Below are positions 24,760 to 33,570 of a stretch of DNA of 64,000 nucleotides, one piece after another. Below the pieces are notes generated by a model. The model was not told where the DNA came from. It saw only the letters and a program-made list of their open reading frames with translations, and made no database searches. The first letter of the stretch is position 1. The number at the start of each line of letters is the position of its first letter. This DNA comes from Actinomycetota bacterium. Lineage in GTDB: Bacteria > Actinomycetota > Thermoleophilia > Gaiellales > F1-60-MAGs149. Both the position numbers and the translations under genes were made by a program. The stretch covers positions 1 through 64,000 of the forward strand of contig VFJZ01000047.1 of assembly GCA_009885805.1 (NCBI GenBank). Direction: 5' to 3'.

Positions 24760-26253
24760 CTATCGCAGCCAGAACGATCGCGAGAGGAGGACGAGCGCCG
24801 GCAGGAGCTCGAGCCGCCCCATCCACATCAGCAGCGCCATCGTCGACTTGCCGACGTCGCCGTACGCCGCAAACGACCCCATCGGGCCGTTGTCGCCGAA
24901 CCCCGGGCCGACGTTGCCGAGCGAGGTCGCGGAGGCCGCGAGTGCCTGCTCGACCGTGACCGGCAGCCCGCGGGCGGCCGCGTCGGCGGCCAACACGATG
25001 GCGCCGACGATGAAGACGACGACGTAGAGGAGGATGAAGCCGATCGTCGCCCGCAGCGCGGCCTCGTCGACCACCCGGCCGGAGAGGCGGATCGGGCTGA
25101 TCAACTCGGGATGGACGCCGGTGCGCACGTCGCGCCGCAGCATCCGCACGGCGAGGAGGACCCGGACAACCTTGATCGATCCGCCGGTCGAGCCGGAGCA
25201 GCCGCCGGCGAACATCAGCACCAGCAGCAGCAGGAGCGCCGGCGATGACCAGACGGCGAAGTCGGTCGACGCATACCCGGTCGTGGTGATCGTCGAGACG
25301 GCCTGGAAGGCACCGTGCCGGATCGCGTCGTGGAGGTGATGGCGATCCTCGAGCAGGAGGATCAGCGCCAGAACGGCCGTCGAGAGTGCGATCAGCCACA
25401 GGTAGGCACGGAGTTCGTCATCCCGCCTGAACGCCCGGTGCGACCGGAAGAGCCCGCGGTACCAGAGCGCGAAGTTCATGCCGGCGACGGCCATCGTGGC
25501 GACCGCGATCCAGTGCGCGGTTGCTCCGAAGGCCTCGAACGATCGCGGCTCCGGTGAGAAGCCGCCGGTGGCCATCCCGGCGAACGCGTGCGTGACGGCC
25601 GAGTAGAGGCCGATCTTCGGTTCGAGGCCGACCGCGCCGCTGATCCAGAAGGCCGTGATCGATAGCACCGTGAAGCCGACGTACAGCACCCACAGCCTCG
25701 CCGCCGTGGCACGGATGCGCGGCACGAGCTTGTCGAAGTCGGGGCCGGGCGATTCGCGCTCCATCAGCGCGCGTCCGCCGCCCGAGAGCCGAGGCAACAC
25801 GGCCAGCGCCAGGACGATGATGCCCATCCCCCCCAACCACTGCGTCAGTGATCGCCAGAAGAGGATCCCGCGGCCGTGGCTCGCGATGTCCGCCATCACG
25901 CTGGCGCCCGTCGTCGTGAACCCCGACATCGACTCGAAGTAGGCGTCGATCGGCCGCTCGATGTCACCGCCCTCGAAGATGTAGGGCAGCGCGCCGACCG
26001 CCGCCACCAGCAACCAGCCGAGCGCGACGACGAGGAACCCCTCACGGAGCCCGATGTCTCGGTGTGGACCGGCGCGCTCCATCGTCAGACCGACCGCCGA
26101 CCCGATCACCAGCGTCCAGATGAACGGCGCCGTACTCTCGCCGTAGGCGAACGCGATCACGGCGGGGACGGCCAGCGTCAAGGAGAACCAGCGCACGATC
26201 GACCCGGTCGTGCGGATCGTCGTCCGGACATCGACCGCCGTTCGGCGACTCAC
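24760..26253 (-). CDS. trkH: Trk potassium uptake protein, membrane subunit
   Basis: A 497-residue K+ channel-like transporter. The pore loops carry SGFTTTGASV, GMATGGFSPE, TITTTGYAS and SLGNVGPGFG, the four filter-type segments of TrkH/KtrB. The GTG start at 26253 lies 2 bases after the trkA stop, so the pair is cotranscribed. Uptake depends on the TrkA ring that senses nucleotides. Confidence 0.95.
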   Translation of the reverse strand: MSRRTAVDVRTTIRTTGSIVRWFSLTLAVPAVIAFAYGESTAPFIWTLVIGSAVGLTMERAGPHRDIGLREGFLVVALGWLLVAAVGALPYIFEGGDIERPIDAYFESMSGFTTTGASVMADIASHGRGILFWRSLTQWLGGMGIIVLALAVLPRLSGGGRALMERESPGPDFDKLVPRIRATAARLWVLYVGFTVLSITAFWISGAVGLEPKIGLYSAVTHAFAGMATGGFSPEPRSFEAFGATAHWIAVATMAVAGMNFALWYRGLFRSHRAFRRDDELRAYLWLIALSTAVLALILLLEDRHHLHDAIRHGAFQAVSTITTTGYASTDFAVWSSPALLLLLVLMFAGGCSGSTGGSIKVVRVLLAVRMLRRDVRTGVHPELISPIRLSGRVVDEAALRATIGFILLYVVVFIVGAIVLAADAAARGLPVTVEQALAASATSLGNVGPGFGDNGPMGSFAAYGDVGKSTMALLMWMGRLELLPALVLLSRSFWLR

Positions 26254-26255
26254 CG

Positions 26256-27578
26256 TCAGAGAGCCTGCTCGAGGTCGCGGATGCGTCTCGCGTCGCCGAG
26301 GATGATCGCGCGGTCGCCGATCGCCAGCACGTCGTCGCCACGTGGGAACAGCACGCGATCACCACGGACGATCGCACCGACGATCGCGCCGTCGAGCGGT
26401 CGCTCACGGAATGGACGTCCGAGCAGCGCGCTCTCTGGTCGGATCGCGAACTCGACGACCTCGACGCGATCGTTCTCGAGCATCGCAAAGCCGCTGATCC
26501 GCGGATCGTGGGTGAAGCGGACGATCTCCTCGGCCGTCACCTCCCGCTCGTTCAGGGCGAGCGTGACGCCAGCGTCGTGGAAGACCGGAATCAGCTTCGG
26601 CTCACCCACGACGGCGAGCACGGTCGACACGCCGATGCGGCGCGCGATCAGCGCGAGGAGCAGGTCGCGACCGTCGTCGCTGGTGCAGCAGATCGCCGCA
26701 TCGACGTCACCGATCGCCTCGCGGGCGAGGAAGTCGGTGTCGGTCGCGTCGGCGTGGAAGACGCGCACCTCCGGAACCCGTTCGGCGACGAGGCGCGCGC
26801 GCGCCTCGTCGCGGTCGATCACGCGGACACCAAGCCCGAGGCGGGCGAGCGTCGCCGCGATCAGGACGCCCGTCTCCCCCGCCCCGAACACGACCGCCTC
26901 GCCGATCGCCGCGCCGGCCGGGGACAGTCGCTGCGCCCACTCCCGCGCCGCCGCCGGCGACGCGATCAGCACGATGCGGTCACCAGCCTCGATGCGGTCG
27001 CTCCCGGTCGGGATGATCACGCGGTCGGGCCGGATGATGGAGGCGACGACACTCTCGTCCGGAATCCGCGCCTCGGCGAGAGTCGCACCGACGAGACCGC
27101 CGGCGTGCGTCGGATCGACGACGAACTCGACGAGCTCGACGCGACCCTCCGCGAACACGTCGGTCTGAACCGCACTCGGATAACCGACGGCGCGGGCGAC
27201 GGCCTGCGCCGTCTCCTGCTCCGAGGACACGACGAAGTCGACATCGAGGTGGCCGCCGCGCCACGCCTCGATGTACTCCGGCGAGCGCGTCCGGACAACG
27301 ATCTTGCCCACGCAGACGGCGCGGGCCAGCATCGCCGCGACGATGTTCGTCTCGTCGCGGTCGGTCGCCGCGATGACCAGATCCGTGCCACGGATCCCAC
27401 AGCGCAGGAGGTCGCTGCGCGCCGTCCCGCTGCCCTGGACGGACAGCACGTCGAACCCGTACGAGACGGCCGACAGCCGATCGGCGTCGAGATCGAGCAC
27501 CGTCACGTCGTGCGTCGCGTGCAGCGCGGCGACGACCGCCGTCCCGACCTGCCCCGCACCGATCACCAGGACCTTCAC
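26256..27578 (-). CDS. trkA: Trk potassium uptake protein, NAD-binding regulatory subunit
   Basis: The 440-residue product has two RCK halves: VLVIGAGQVGTAVVAAL near the N terminus and VVFGAGETGVLIAATL near 230, each followed by a TrkA-C domain. This two-copy form is the TrkA of TrkH systems, binding NAD or ATP and gating the channel. It is divergent from corA; about 73 bases separate the starts, with a TATCAT box (27611-27616) facing corA. Confidence 0.95.
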   Translation of the reverse strand: MKVLVIGAGQVGTAVVAALHATHDVTVLDLDADRLSAVSYGFDVLSVQGSGTARSDLLRCGIRGTDLVIAATDRDETNIVAAMLARAVCVGKIVVRTRSPEYIEAWRGGHLDVDFVVSSEQETAQAVARAVGYPSAVQTDVFAEGRVELVEFVVDPTHAGGLVGATLAEARIPDESVVASIIRPDRVIIPTGSDRIEAGDRIVLIASPAAAREWAQRLSPAGAAIGEAVVFGAGETGVLIAATLARLGLGVRVIDRDEARARLVAERVPEVRVFHADATDTDFLAREAIGDVDAAICCTSDDGRDLLLALIARRIGVSTVLAVVGEPKLIPVFHDAGVTLALNEREVTAEEIVRFTHDPRISGFAMLENDRVEVVEFAIRPESALLGRPFRERPLDGAIVGAIVRGDRVLFPRGDDVLAIGDRAIILGDARRIRDLEQAL

Positions 27579-27651
27579 GATCCGCGAGCGTACCGTATGG
27601 GCACGCGCGGTATCATCTCGAAGACCCTTTCGATGCGTCCATCACAGCCTC

Positions 27652-28632
27652 ATGCCCCGTATCCGTCGCCGCCGGCACCGTGCCGTGACCGTGATGGCTC
27701 CGCGCCCGTCGGAGCCACGGATTGCCGTGATCGAGGAAGCCGGGCTGCGCTGGATCCAGATCGAGTCGCCGGGCGCCGCTGAGGTCGCCTGGCTCGACGC
27801 CGAGTTCCCGTTCCACGAACTCGACCTGGAGGATGTTCGCTCGCGCCGCCAGCGCCCGAAGGTCGACGACTACGACGATTACCTGTTCGTCGTCGTCCAC
27901 TTCCCCTGGTACGACGCGGACACGGAACGCCTCTACGCGGCCGAGATGAACGCCTTCATCGGACGCGACTATCTGATCACGCTGCCGAACGTGCCGCTGA
28001 AGCCGATCTCGACGGCGTTCCGGCAGTACGCGACGAACGACGACCTGCGTGCGGAGCATTTCGGGAAGGGCGCCGGGTACCTGTTCTACGAGGTCCTCGA
28101 CGCGATGTACGCCTACTGCTTCCCGATCCTCGATCAGATCGGGCGCAAACTCGATGACATCGAGGATGCGATGTTCGATGACGGCCGCCACGAGTCCGTC
28201 GTCCGCGACATCTCGAACGCCAAGCAGGAGATCATCTCCTACCGCAAGATCATGAAGCCACAGCGACCGGCCCTGCGGTTGCTGGAGCGTGACACGGTGC
28301 GGTTCCTGGCCGAGGACCTCGAGATCTACTACGACGACCTCGTCGACGCGTCCGAGCGGATCTGGGACGTGCTCGACAACTACAAGGAGGTGATCGAGGC
28401 GCTCGAGCGGACGAACGAGTCGAGCATCGCGCAGCGGCAAAATCGCATACTCCGGATCCTCACGGTGCTGACGGTGCTGTTCCTGCCGCTGACCTTCGTC
28501 ACCGGCCTGTTCGGGATGAACACGGGCATCCCGTGGGAGGGAGACCTCCACGGCTTCTGGGTCGTCGCGGGTGCGACGGCGGCGATCGGCGGCGGGATGA
28601 TCACGGCGTTCAAGCTCGCTCGCTGGCTCTGA
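27652..28632 (+). CDS. corA: CorA-family Mg2+/Co2+ channel
   Basis: A 326-residue protein with a soluble alpha/beta N-terminal domain, a long coiled helix (about 150-260), two C-terminal membrane helices and the family signature GMN (FVTGLFGMNTG) just after the first helix. It forms pentamers that admit Mg2+, Co2+ or Ni2+. The ATG at 27652 is used; ATG 27694 gives a start closer to the fold. The cluster with Trk and Ktr genes suggests joint cation homeostasis. Confidence 0.9.
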   Translation: MPRIRRRRHRAVTVMAPRPSEPRIAVIEEAGLRWIQIESPGAAEVAWLDAEFPFHELDLEDVRSRRQRPKVDDYDDYLFVVVHFPWYDADTERLYAAEMNAFIGRDYLITLPNVPLKPISTAFRQYATNDDLRAEHFGKGAGYLFYEVLDAMYAYCFPILDQIGRKLDDIEDAMFDDGRHESVVRDISNAKQEIISYRKIMKPQRPALRLLERDTVRFLAEDLEIYYDDLVDASERIWDVLDNYKEVIEALERTNESSIAQRQNRILRILTVLTVLFLPLTFVTGLFGMNTGIPWEGDLHGFWVVAGATAAIGGGMITAFKLARWL

Positions 28633-28633
28633 G

Positions 28634-29425
28634 CTACCCCGTCGCGTAGTTGGCGACGCCGAGCTCGAGATCGCGCCGCCCCGGCAGCGTCGGGCCGAGC
28701 ACCATGCGGGCGAGGCGCCGCGTTTCGATGAAGCCGAGGCTGTCGGCGAGCTCTCCGTACGAGCTGCCGGGCGGCAGCAGCAGCCGCGTTGCGCCGCTGA
28801 CGGTCAGAAGGGCGGCGGCGGCAGTCGCGGAGCGCGCCATCGCCGGCCCGATCGTCCCTTCCGGCTGCACGCAGGCGAAGCCGCCGTCCGTGATGACGTA
28901 GCGCGCGCCCTCCCCGCGGAGGTAGCGGTGCAGATCTGCGCGCGGCACGCCGAAGGTCTCGGCGTCAAGGGCGTCGATCGTCGCGAGATCGCCGTCGGCC
29001 GCCGGGCGCAGCGTCGTCGATGGCAGCAACGTCGGCGCGGCGAGCGCGCGGACGTGCCCGACGACGCGGAAGCCGAGCTGGGCGTAGAGGCCCTGCCCCT
29101 TGTCCGACGCGTCGAGTGCGATGGTCTCGACCCCGCCCGCTCGGAGCCACCCGAGGAGCTCCGCGGTGATGCGCCGTCCGAGGCCCTGGCGCTCGCGATC
29201 GGGACGCGTCGCGACGAGGCCGATCCAACCGAAGCGGCCGTAGGACACCGCCATCCCGCAGGCCACCGGCTCGCCGTATTCGAGCACCACGCGCCAGCCG
29301 GAGCCGTACAGCGACACGAACCGGTCGAGCTGGGCCCGCCAGACGGGATGCCCGTACGCGGCACCGAGGAGTCGGTCGAGTGCGTCGAGCATCGCCGGGG
29401 TCGGATCGAGCGTCTCGATCGTCAT
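28634..29425 (-). CDS. GNAT acetyltransferase with C-terminal extra domain
   Basis: A 263-residue protein. The N-terminal GNAT fold has the acetyl-CoA loop RPDRERQGLGRRI (about 75-87) and DASDKGQGLYAQLGF. The C-terminal half is a second domain of the kind seen in YitH/HolE-like acetyltransferases, ending in strands. The substrate is unknown. It is divergent from another GNAT gene, with 17 bases between the starts. Confidence 0.8.
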   Translation of the reverse strand: MTIETLDPTPAMLDALDRLLGAAYGHPVWRAQLDRFVSLYGSGWRVVLEYGEPVACGMAVSYGRFGWIGLVATRPDRERQGLGRRITAELLGWLRAGGVETIALDASDKGQGLYAQLGFRVVGHVRALAAPTLLPSTTLRPAADGDLATIDALDAETFGVPRADLHRYLRGEGARYVITDGGFACVQPEGTIGPAMARSATAAAALLTVSGATRLLLPPGSSYGELADSLGFIETRRLARMVLGPTLPGRRDLELGVANYATG

Positions 29426-29442
29426 CCTGGAATCATGTCGGC

Positions 29443-29985
29443 GTGAGCACCCCCTTGCGCCTGGCGACCCAAGACGACATCGCGGCGATCGATGCCCTGA
29501 TGAAGGCGTCGACGCGCGATCTGTTCCCGCGCGTGTACGACGCGCGCCAGACCGCCTCGAGCGTGGAGCACATCGCTGCCGTCGATCCGCAGCTCGTGGA
29601 CGACGGGACGTACTTCGTCGCCTGCGAGGGTGCCGACGTGATCGCGTGTGGCGGCTGGAGCCGGCGCGACAAGCTCTACACCGGCTCCGGGGCGACCGCG
29701 GGCGAGGCGCGACTGCTCGACCCGGCGAGCGAGCCGGCCCGGGTGCGCGCGATGTTCGTGCGGGCCGATCGCACGCGGCGTGGGCTCGGGACGAAGATCA
29801 TCGAGGCCTGTGAGGAGGCCGCTCGGGCGGAGGGCTTCAGCGCACTGGCGCTGATGGCGACCCTGCCGGGGCTGGAGCTGTACTCCCGCTACGGCTTCGC
29901 GGTGGTCGATCACGTCGACGTGACGATGCCGGACGGGGTCTCGATCGTGTGTGCCGCCATGGCGATGCCGCTGGCCGATCGCTGA
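29443..29985 (+). CDS. GNAT family acetyltransferase
   Basis: A 180-residue GNAT protein with the acetyl-CoA motif FVRADRTRRGLGTKI (about 105-119), ALMATLPGLELYSRYGF and a strand-rich C terminus. The GTG at 29443 is the only start compatible with the short gap to the divergent gene. Substrate unknown. It ends 5 bases before a long hairpin. Confidence 0.8.
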   Translation: MSTPLRLATQDDIAAIDALMKASTRDLFPRVYDARQTASSVEHIAAVDPQLVDDGTYFVACEGADVIACGGWSRRDKLYTGSGATAGEARLLDPASEPARVRAMFVRADRTRRGLGTKIIEACEEAARAEGFSALALMATLPGLELYSRYGFAVVDHVDVTMPDGVSIVCAAMAMPLADR

Positions 29986-29990
29986 CCGCG

Positions 29991-30058
29991 TGTCGCAATC
30001 GTGCCGCACGCCTTTGCGACACGCCCCTGTCGCAAAGGCGTGCGGCACGATTGCGACA
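29991..30058. repeat. Perfect 31-bp inverted repeat with nested short repeats
   Basis: The arms 29991-30021 and 30028-30058 are exact inverse complements around CGCCCC. Each arm is itself bounded by TGTCGCA and TGCGACA, so four copies of this 7-mer occur. The element lies between convergent GNAT and ktrA genes. It could be a bidirectional terminator or a small mobile hairpin element. Confidence 0.8.
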
Positions 30059-30061
30059 GCG

Positions 30062-30715
30062 CTACCGGGCGAGCCGCTCGATGTCCGCGGTCGGCCCGGC
30101 GACGACCAGGATGTCGCCCGCCTCCAGGCGCCGGTCCGGGCCGGGAATGATGTCGACGACCGCGCCGGACTTGACGCAGAGCACGATCACGCCGTGCCGG
30201 CCGCGGACGTCCGCCTCGGCCAGCGTCTTGCCGGCGATCTCCGCCGGACAGCGCACCTCGGCGACCGCGTAGGCGGGGTCGAGCTCCATGTAGTCGATCA
30301 GGTTGGTGCCTGCGAGCGAGTTTGCCAGGCGCACGCCCATCTCGTGCTCGGGGAAGATCACGCGGTGCGCACCGACCTTCTCCAGGATCCTGGCGTGCGC
30401 CAGGGTCATCGCCTTCGCGACGATGTCGCGGCAGCCGAGCTCCGCGAGGTTCGCCGTCGTCAGGATCGACGCCTCGACGTCCGCTCCGATCGCGACCACG
30501 GCCGTGTCGAAGTCGCTGATGCCGAGCTGCTCGAGCGCGGCCCGATCCGACGAATCGAGCTGCACCGCCTGCGTCACGATCGGCGCGAACCGCTGGACAC
30601 GGCGCTCGTCGGAGTCGACACACGCGACCTCGGTACCGAGCGCCGCGAGTGTCTCGGCGACTGCCGAGCCGAAGCGGCCGAGTCCCACTACGAGCACCTG
30701 TCGTTTCCTAGCCAA
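30062..30715 (-). CDS. ktrA: Ktr potassium uptake, regulatory subunit
   Basis: A 217-residue RCK protein with one NAD/ATP-binding domain (VLVVGLGRFGSAVAETLAAL) and a C-terminal TrkA-C domain (about 140-217), the KtrA/C layout. It gates the partner KtrB channel. The TTG at 30715 overlaps the ktrB stop by 8 bases, indicating coupling, and is the right length for the fold. Confidence 0.9.
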   Translation of the reverse strand: MARKRQVLVVGLGRFGSAVAETLAALGTEVACVDSDERRVQRFAPIVTQAVQLDSSDRAALEQLGISDFDTAVVAIGADVEASILTTANLAELGCRDIVAKAMTLAHARILEKVGAHRVIFPEHEMGVRLANSLAGTNLIDYMELDPAYAVAEVRCPAEIAGKTLAEADVRGRHGVIVLCVKSGAVVDIIPGPDRRLEAGDILVVAGPTADIERLAR

Positions 30716-32093
30716 TGATCGGAGCCTCCGTTGCGTAGCGAATCTTGAGCGGCCGCTGGCGCAGCGCAAAGGCCAGAGCCAGCGTGTACGGCCCGACGCG
30801 GCCGAGGTACATCAGTGCGACGAGGACGTACTGGGAGAGGTCGGGGAGCGACGGCGTGATACCGGTCGACAAGCCGACTGTACCGAACGCCGAGACCGCC
30901 TCGAACAGCACGCGGACAAAGGCCAGATGGGTATCGGTCAGCATGATGAGGGTGCCGATCACGATCGCGTTCATCGCGATGAACGCGATCGAGAACGCCT
31001 GCCGGATCGCCTCGACCGGGATCCGTCGGCCGAACGCGGCGGTGTCGGGCACGCCCCGCGCCTCGGCGACGATGAACAGGAACAGGACGATGAATGTCGT
31101 CACCTTGATGCCGCCACCGGTCGAGGCGGGCCCGGCGCCCACGAACATCAGCATCATCTGCGTCAGCCACGTCTCCTCGTGCATCTGCGAGTAGTCGAGC
31201 GAGTTGAAGCCCGCCGTCCGCGGCGTCACCGACTGGAACAGGCTCGGGAGCACCTTGTCGATCGTGTCGTACTGCCCGAGCGTCGCCGGATTCGACCACT
31301 CCAACGCGAGCGTTGCGAGGGCGCCGACGACGAGCAGGGCAGCCGTGCCGACGAGCATCAGCTTCGTGTGCAGCGTCAGGTGGTGCAGGTCGCGGAGGCC
31401 GTGCTCGCGCAACTCCAGCCAGACCGGGAAGCCGAGGCCGCCGGCGATGATCATCGTCATCACGGCGAGGTTGACGGGCCAATCCTGCACGAACGGGGAG
31501 AGATTGGTCGGGAGGAGGCCGAAGCCGGCGTTGTTGAACGCGGAGACCGAGTGGAACATGCCGTGCCAGATCGCCTGCCACGGGTCGTAGCCATAGCTGA
31601 ACCCGAAACGGAGGGCGAGGACGCCGGCGCCGAGGATCTCGAACGTCAGGGTCAAGGTCGCGACGAGGATCACGAGGCGCTTGACGACGGCGACGCCGAC
31701 GGCACCCTTGTCGGCGTGCGACAGCACCCGTCGGCGCAGACCGAGACGCCGACCGAGCAGCAGCAGGCCGACGCTCGCCAGCGTCATGATCCCGAGCCCG
31801 CCGATCTGGATCAGCACCATGATCACGACCTGGCCGAACGGACTCCAGTAGGTGCCGGTGTCGACCACGGCGAGCCCGGTCACGCAGACGGCCGACGTGG
31901 AGGTGAAGATCGCCGTCACGAACGGCGCGCCGTCGCGAGCCGCGACCGACCAGGGGAGCATCAGCAAGACCGTCCCGAGGAGCACGACGGCCGCGAACGA
32001 GTAGGCGATCAGCCGCTCGGGGTGACGCGGGCGACGCCGCCGGCGCCCTTCCGTCCGGGCGAGCGGACGGAGGGGCGCGGCGACGTCGTCCAC
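30708..32093 (-). CDS. ktrB: Ktr potassium uptake, membrane subunit
   Basis: A 461-residue K+ transporter. The pore motifs include TSTSAVCVTGL, SAFNNAGFGL, TPRTAGFNSL and SAFGTVGLSTG, the four pore loops of KtrB. The GTG at 32093 is preferred; a longer frame reaching ATG 32168 would run through the operator of the toxin-antitoxin genes. The first 25 or so residues are basic and cytoplasmic. Confidence 0.85.
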   Translation of the reverse strand: MDDVAAPLRPLARTEGRRRRRPRHPERLIAYSFAAVVLLGTVLLMLPWSVAARDGAPFVTAIFTSTSAVCVTGLAVVDTGTYWSPFGQVVIMVLIQIGGLGIMTLASVGLLLLGRRLGLRRRVLSHADKGAVGVAVVKRLVILVATLTLTFEILGAGVLALRFGFSYGYDPWQAIWHGMFHSVSAFNNAGFGLLPTNLSPFVQDWPVNLAVMTMIIAGGLGFPVWLELREHGLRDLHHLTLHTKLMLVGTAALLVVGALATLALEWSNPATLGQYDTIDKVLPSLFQSVTPRTAGFNSLDYSQMHEETWLTQMMLMFVGAGPASTGGGIKVTTFIVLFLFIVAEARGVPDTAAFGRRIPVEAIRQAFSIAFIAMNAIVIGTLIMLTDTHLAFVRVLFEAVSAFGTVGLSTGITPSLPDLSQYVLVALMYLGRVGPYTLALAFALRQRPLKIRYATEAPIIG

Positions 32094-32153
32094 GGCCGGG
32101 GAGCATAGCCCCGAGTCCAGCCGGCACCGGCGCTCGCGACGAACGGCCGGTCG

Positions 32154-32173
32154 ACCATATGGCATCATATGGT
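32154..32173. promoter_or_regulatory. Palindromic operator upstream of MazEF
   Basis: ACCATATG and CATATGGT form a perfect 8-bp inverted repeat around GCAT, 3 bases before the antitoxin ATG at 32177. TATGGC or TATGGT within it could be a -10 box. Binding by the antitoxin-toxin complex for self-repression is inferred by analogy. Confidence 0.6.
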
Positions 32174-32176
32174 CAG

Positions 32177-32428
32177 ATGAGTCGTCGACAGACCCTGGTG
32201 CAGCTCAACGACGCGCTCCTCGCGCGCCTCGACCAGCGCGCCGCGCAGCTCGGCTGCTCGCGGTCGCACGCGATCCGGACGGCGGTCGAAGGCTGGCTCG
32301 AGGCGGATCCTGAGGGGGCGACCGAGCGGGCGATCCTCGAGGGCTACGCGCGCGCGCCGGCAACGGCTGGCGAGGACACGTGGGCAGAGCTGAGCACGAT
32401 CGAATCGATCGCCGAGGAGCCCTGGTGA
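32177..32428 (+). CDS. mazE: Ribbon-helix-helix antitoxin
   Basis: The 83-residue product opens with a ribbon-helix-helix fold (QTLVQLNDALLARLDQRAAQ then SRSHAIRTAVEGWL) followed by an acidic, probably disordered tail (EDTWAELSTIESIAEEPW) that would block the toxin. The ATG at 32177 fits the fold; the ATG at 32159 lies in the operator. The stop overlaps the toxin GTG. Confidence 0.8.
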   Translation: MSRRQTLVQLNDALLARLDQRAAQLGCSRSHAIRTAVEGWLEADPEGATERAILEGYARAPATAGEDTWAELSTIESIAEEPW

Positions 32429-32733
32429 ATCGCGGCGAGATCTGGTGGGTCGAGCATCCGTCGGCCGGTCGCCGCCCGCACCTGATCCTCACGCGGCAGG
32501 GCGTGATCGGCGCCCTGACGCACGTCATCGTCGTGCCGGCGACACGGACGGTACGCTCGATCCCGACCGAGGTGATGCTCGGCCCCGACGACGGGATGCC
32601 GACCGACTGCGCCCTGAGCCTCGACAACGTCCGGGTCGTCCGCAAGGGCTACCTCACCGAGCGGATCTGCAGCCTGCGCCCGGAACGGATGCACGAGGTC
32701 TGCCGTGCGCTCGCGATCGCGACCGGTTGCTGA
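32425..32733 (+). CDS. mazF: MazF/PemK-type mRNA interferase toxin
   Basis: A 102-residue toxin with NRGEIWWVEHP, GRRPHLILTR, VVPATRTVRSIPTEV and DCALSLDNVRVVRKGYL, the core of the MazF fold, including the conserved Arg and Thr/Ser residues of the catalytic pocket. It cuts RNA at short sequences. Translation is coupled to the antitoxin by a GTGA overlap. Both genes look intact, so the module is likely functional. Confidence 0.9.
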   Translation: MNRGEIWWVEHPSAGRRPHLILTRQGVIGALTHVIVVPATRTVRSIPTEVMLGPDDGMPTDCALSLDNVRVVRKGYLTERICSLRPERMHEVCRALAIATGC

Positions 32734-33570
32734 TCAGTGGTCAGGGGCGACGACGTCGCCGAGGCGGATCTCCCCCGGCACCACCACATCGGCCCGCACA
32801 CCGCCCCGATGGACGAGGCCGCGCAGCGTGCCGGCCGGCGTCGTCCGCTGCAGCCACGCGCAGGGCTCGGCGAGGCGCTGGATGTAGAGCTGGACCGCGC
32901 CGACCGTCACGTGACGGCCGACGAGGCCGTTGAGATCGATGCCGCGCGTCACCACGCTGCGCCGGTGCGCGCCCGGCTCGAGCGCGATGCCGTCGACGGC
33001 AGCCAGCCGATCGAGCGCCTCCCCCTCGATCAGCGTCAGGGCCCGGCCGGTCGCGCCGCCCGGCGAGAAGTGCCCGGTGCCAGCCGCGTAGCGGTCGCCC
33101 TCGATGCCGTTGGCCCCGACCACGGCGACGTCCAGCCGCTCCATCCGCGCGTCCGGGGCAGCGCTCCGGAACAGCGCCTCCACCACGCCACGTGTCCGCG
33201 TCGCGTCTCGCGGCAGGGTCAGCGCCGGCCGCGCCGGGACGAGACCTTCGAGCACGGGCGCAGCGGCCGACGCACCCGTGCCGGCCGGGGCGAACACGAC
33301 GGCGCTGGGCGTTCCGGCCATCACGACGTACGGGCCGTCGGCGACGAAGCGAGCAAGCCACCAGCCGCCCCACTGGAACCGCTCCGGATCGCGGACCGGG
33401 ACGAGTGCCAGACCGCGCGTCGCGAGCGCCTCGTTGATCCGCCGTCGCGGATCGTCCGTCGTGCACGGCAGGGCGTCGACCGGCTCGTCGAGGATCGCCG
33501 CCAGACACGCGACGAGCGAGCGGGTCTCGAGCGTCGCACCGGCGGCGGCGGGAAGCTCGACGGTGCGCAC
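32734..33570 (-). CDS. MOSC domain protein with N-terminal extension
   Basis: A 278-residue protein. The C-terminal half (about 150-278) is a MOSC domain: NGIEGDRYAAGTGHFS, TLIEGEALDRL, RRSVVTRGIDLNGLVG and LAEPCAWLQR with a candidate cofactor Cys. The N-terminal 130 residues resemble a predicted nucleotide- or substrate-binding segment and are not assigned. MOSC proteins act in molybdenum-cofactor sulfur transfer or small-molecule reduction. The GTG start overlaps the lepA stop by one base. Confidence 0.75.
   Translation of the reverse strand: MRTVELPAAAGATLETRSLVACLAAILDEPVDALPCTTDDPRRRINEALATRGLALVPVRDPERFQWGGWWLARFVADGPYVVMAGTPSAVVFAPAGTGASAAAPVLEGLVPARPALTLPRDATRTRGVVEALFRSAAPDARMERLDVAVVGANGIEGDRYAAGTGHFSPGGATGRALTLIEGEALDRLAAVDGIALEPGAHRRSVVTRGIDLNGLVGRHVTVGAVQLYIQRLAEPCAWLQRTTPAGTLRGLVHRGGVRADVVVPGEIRLGDVVAPDH

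Noticed and set aside
32094-32168. A longer ktrB start at ATG 32168
   Set aside because: It would cover the MazEF operator and the start of the antitoxin gene; the extra residues are Arg-rich and unlike the family.
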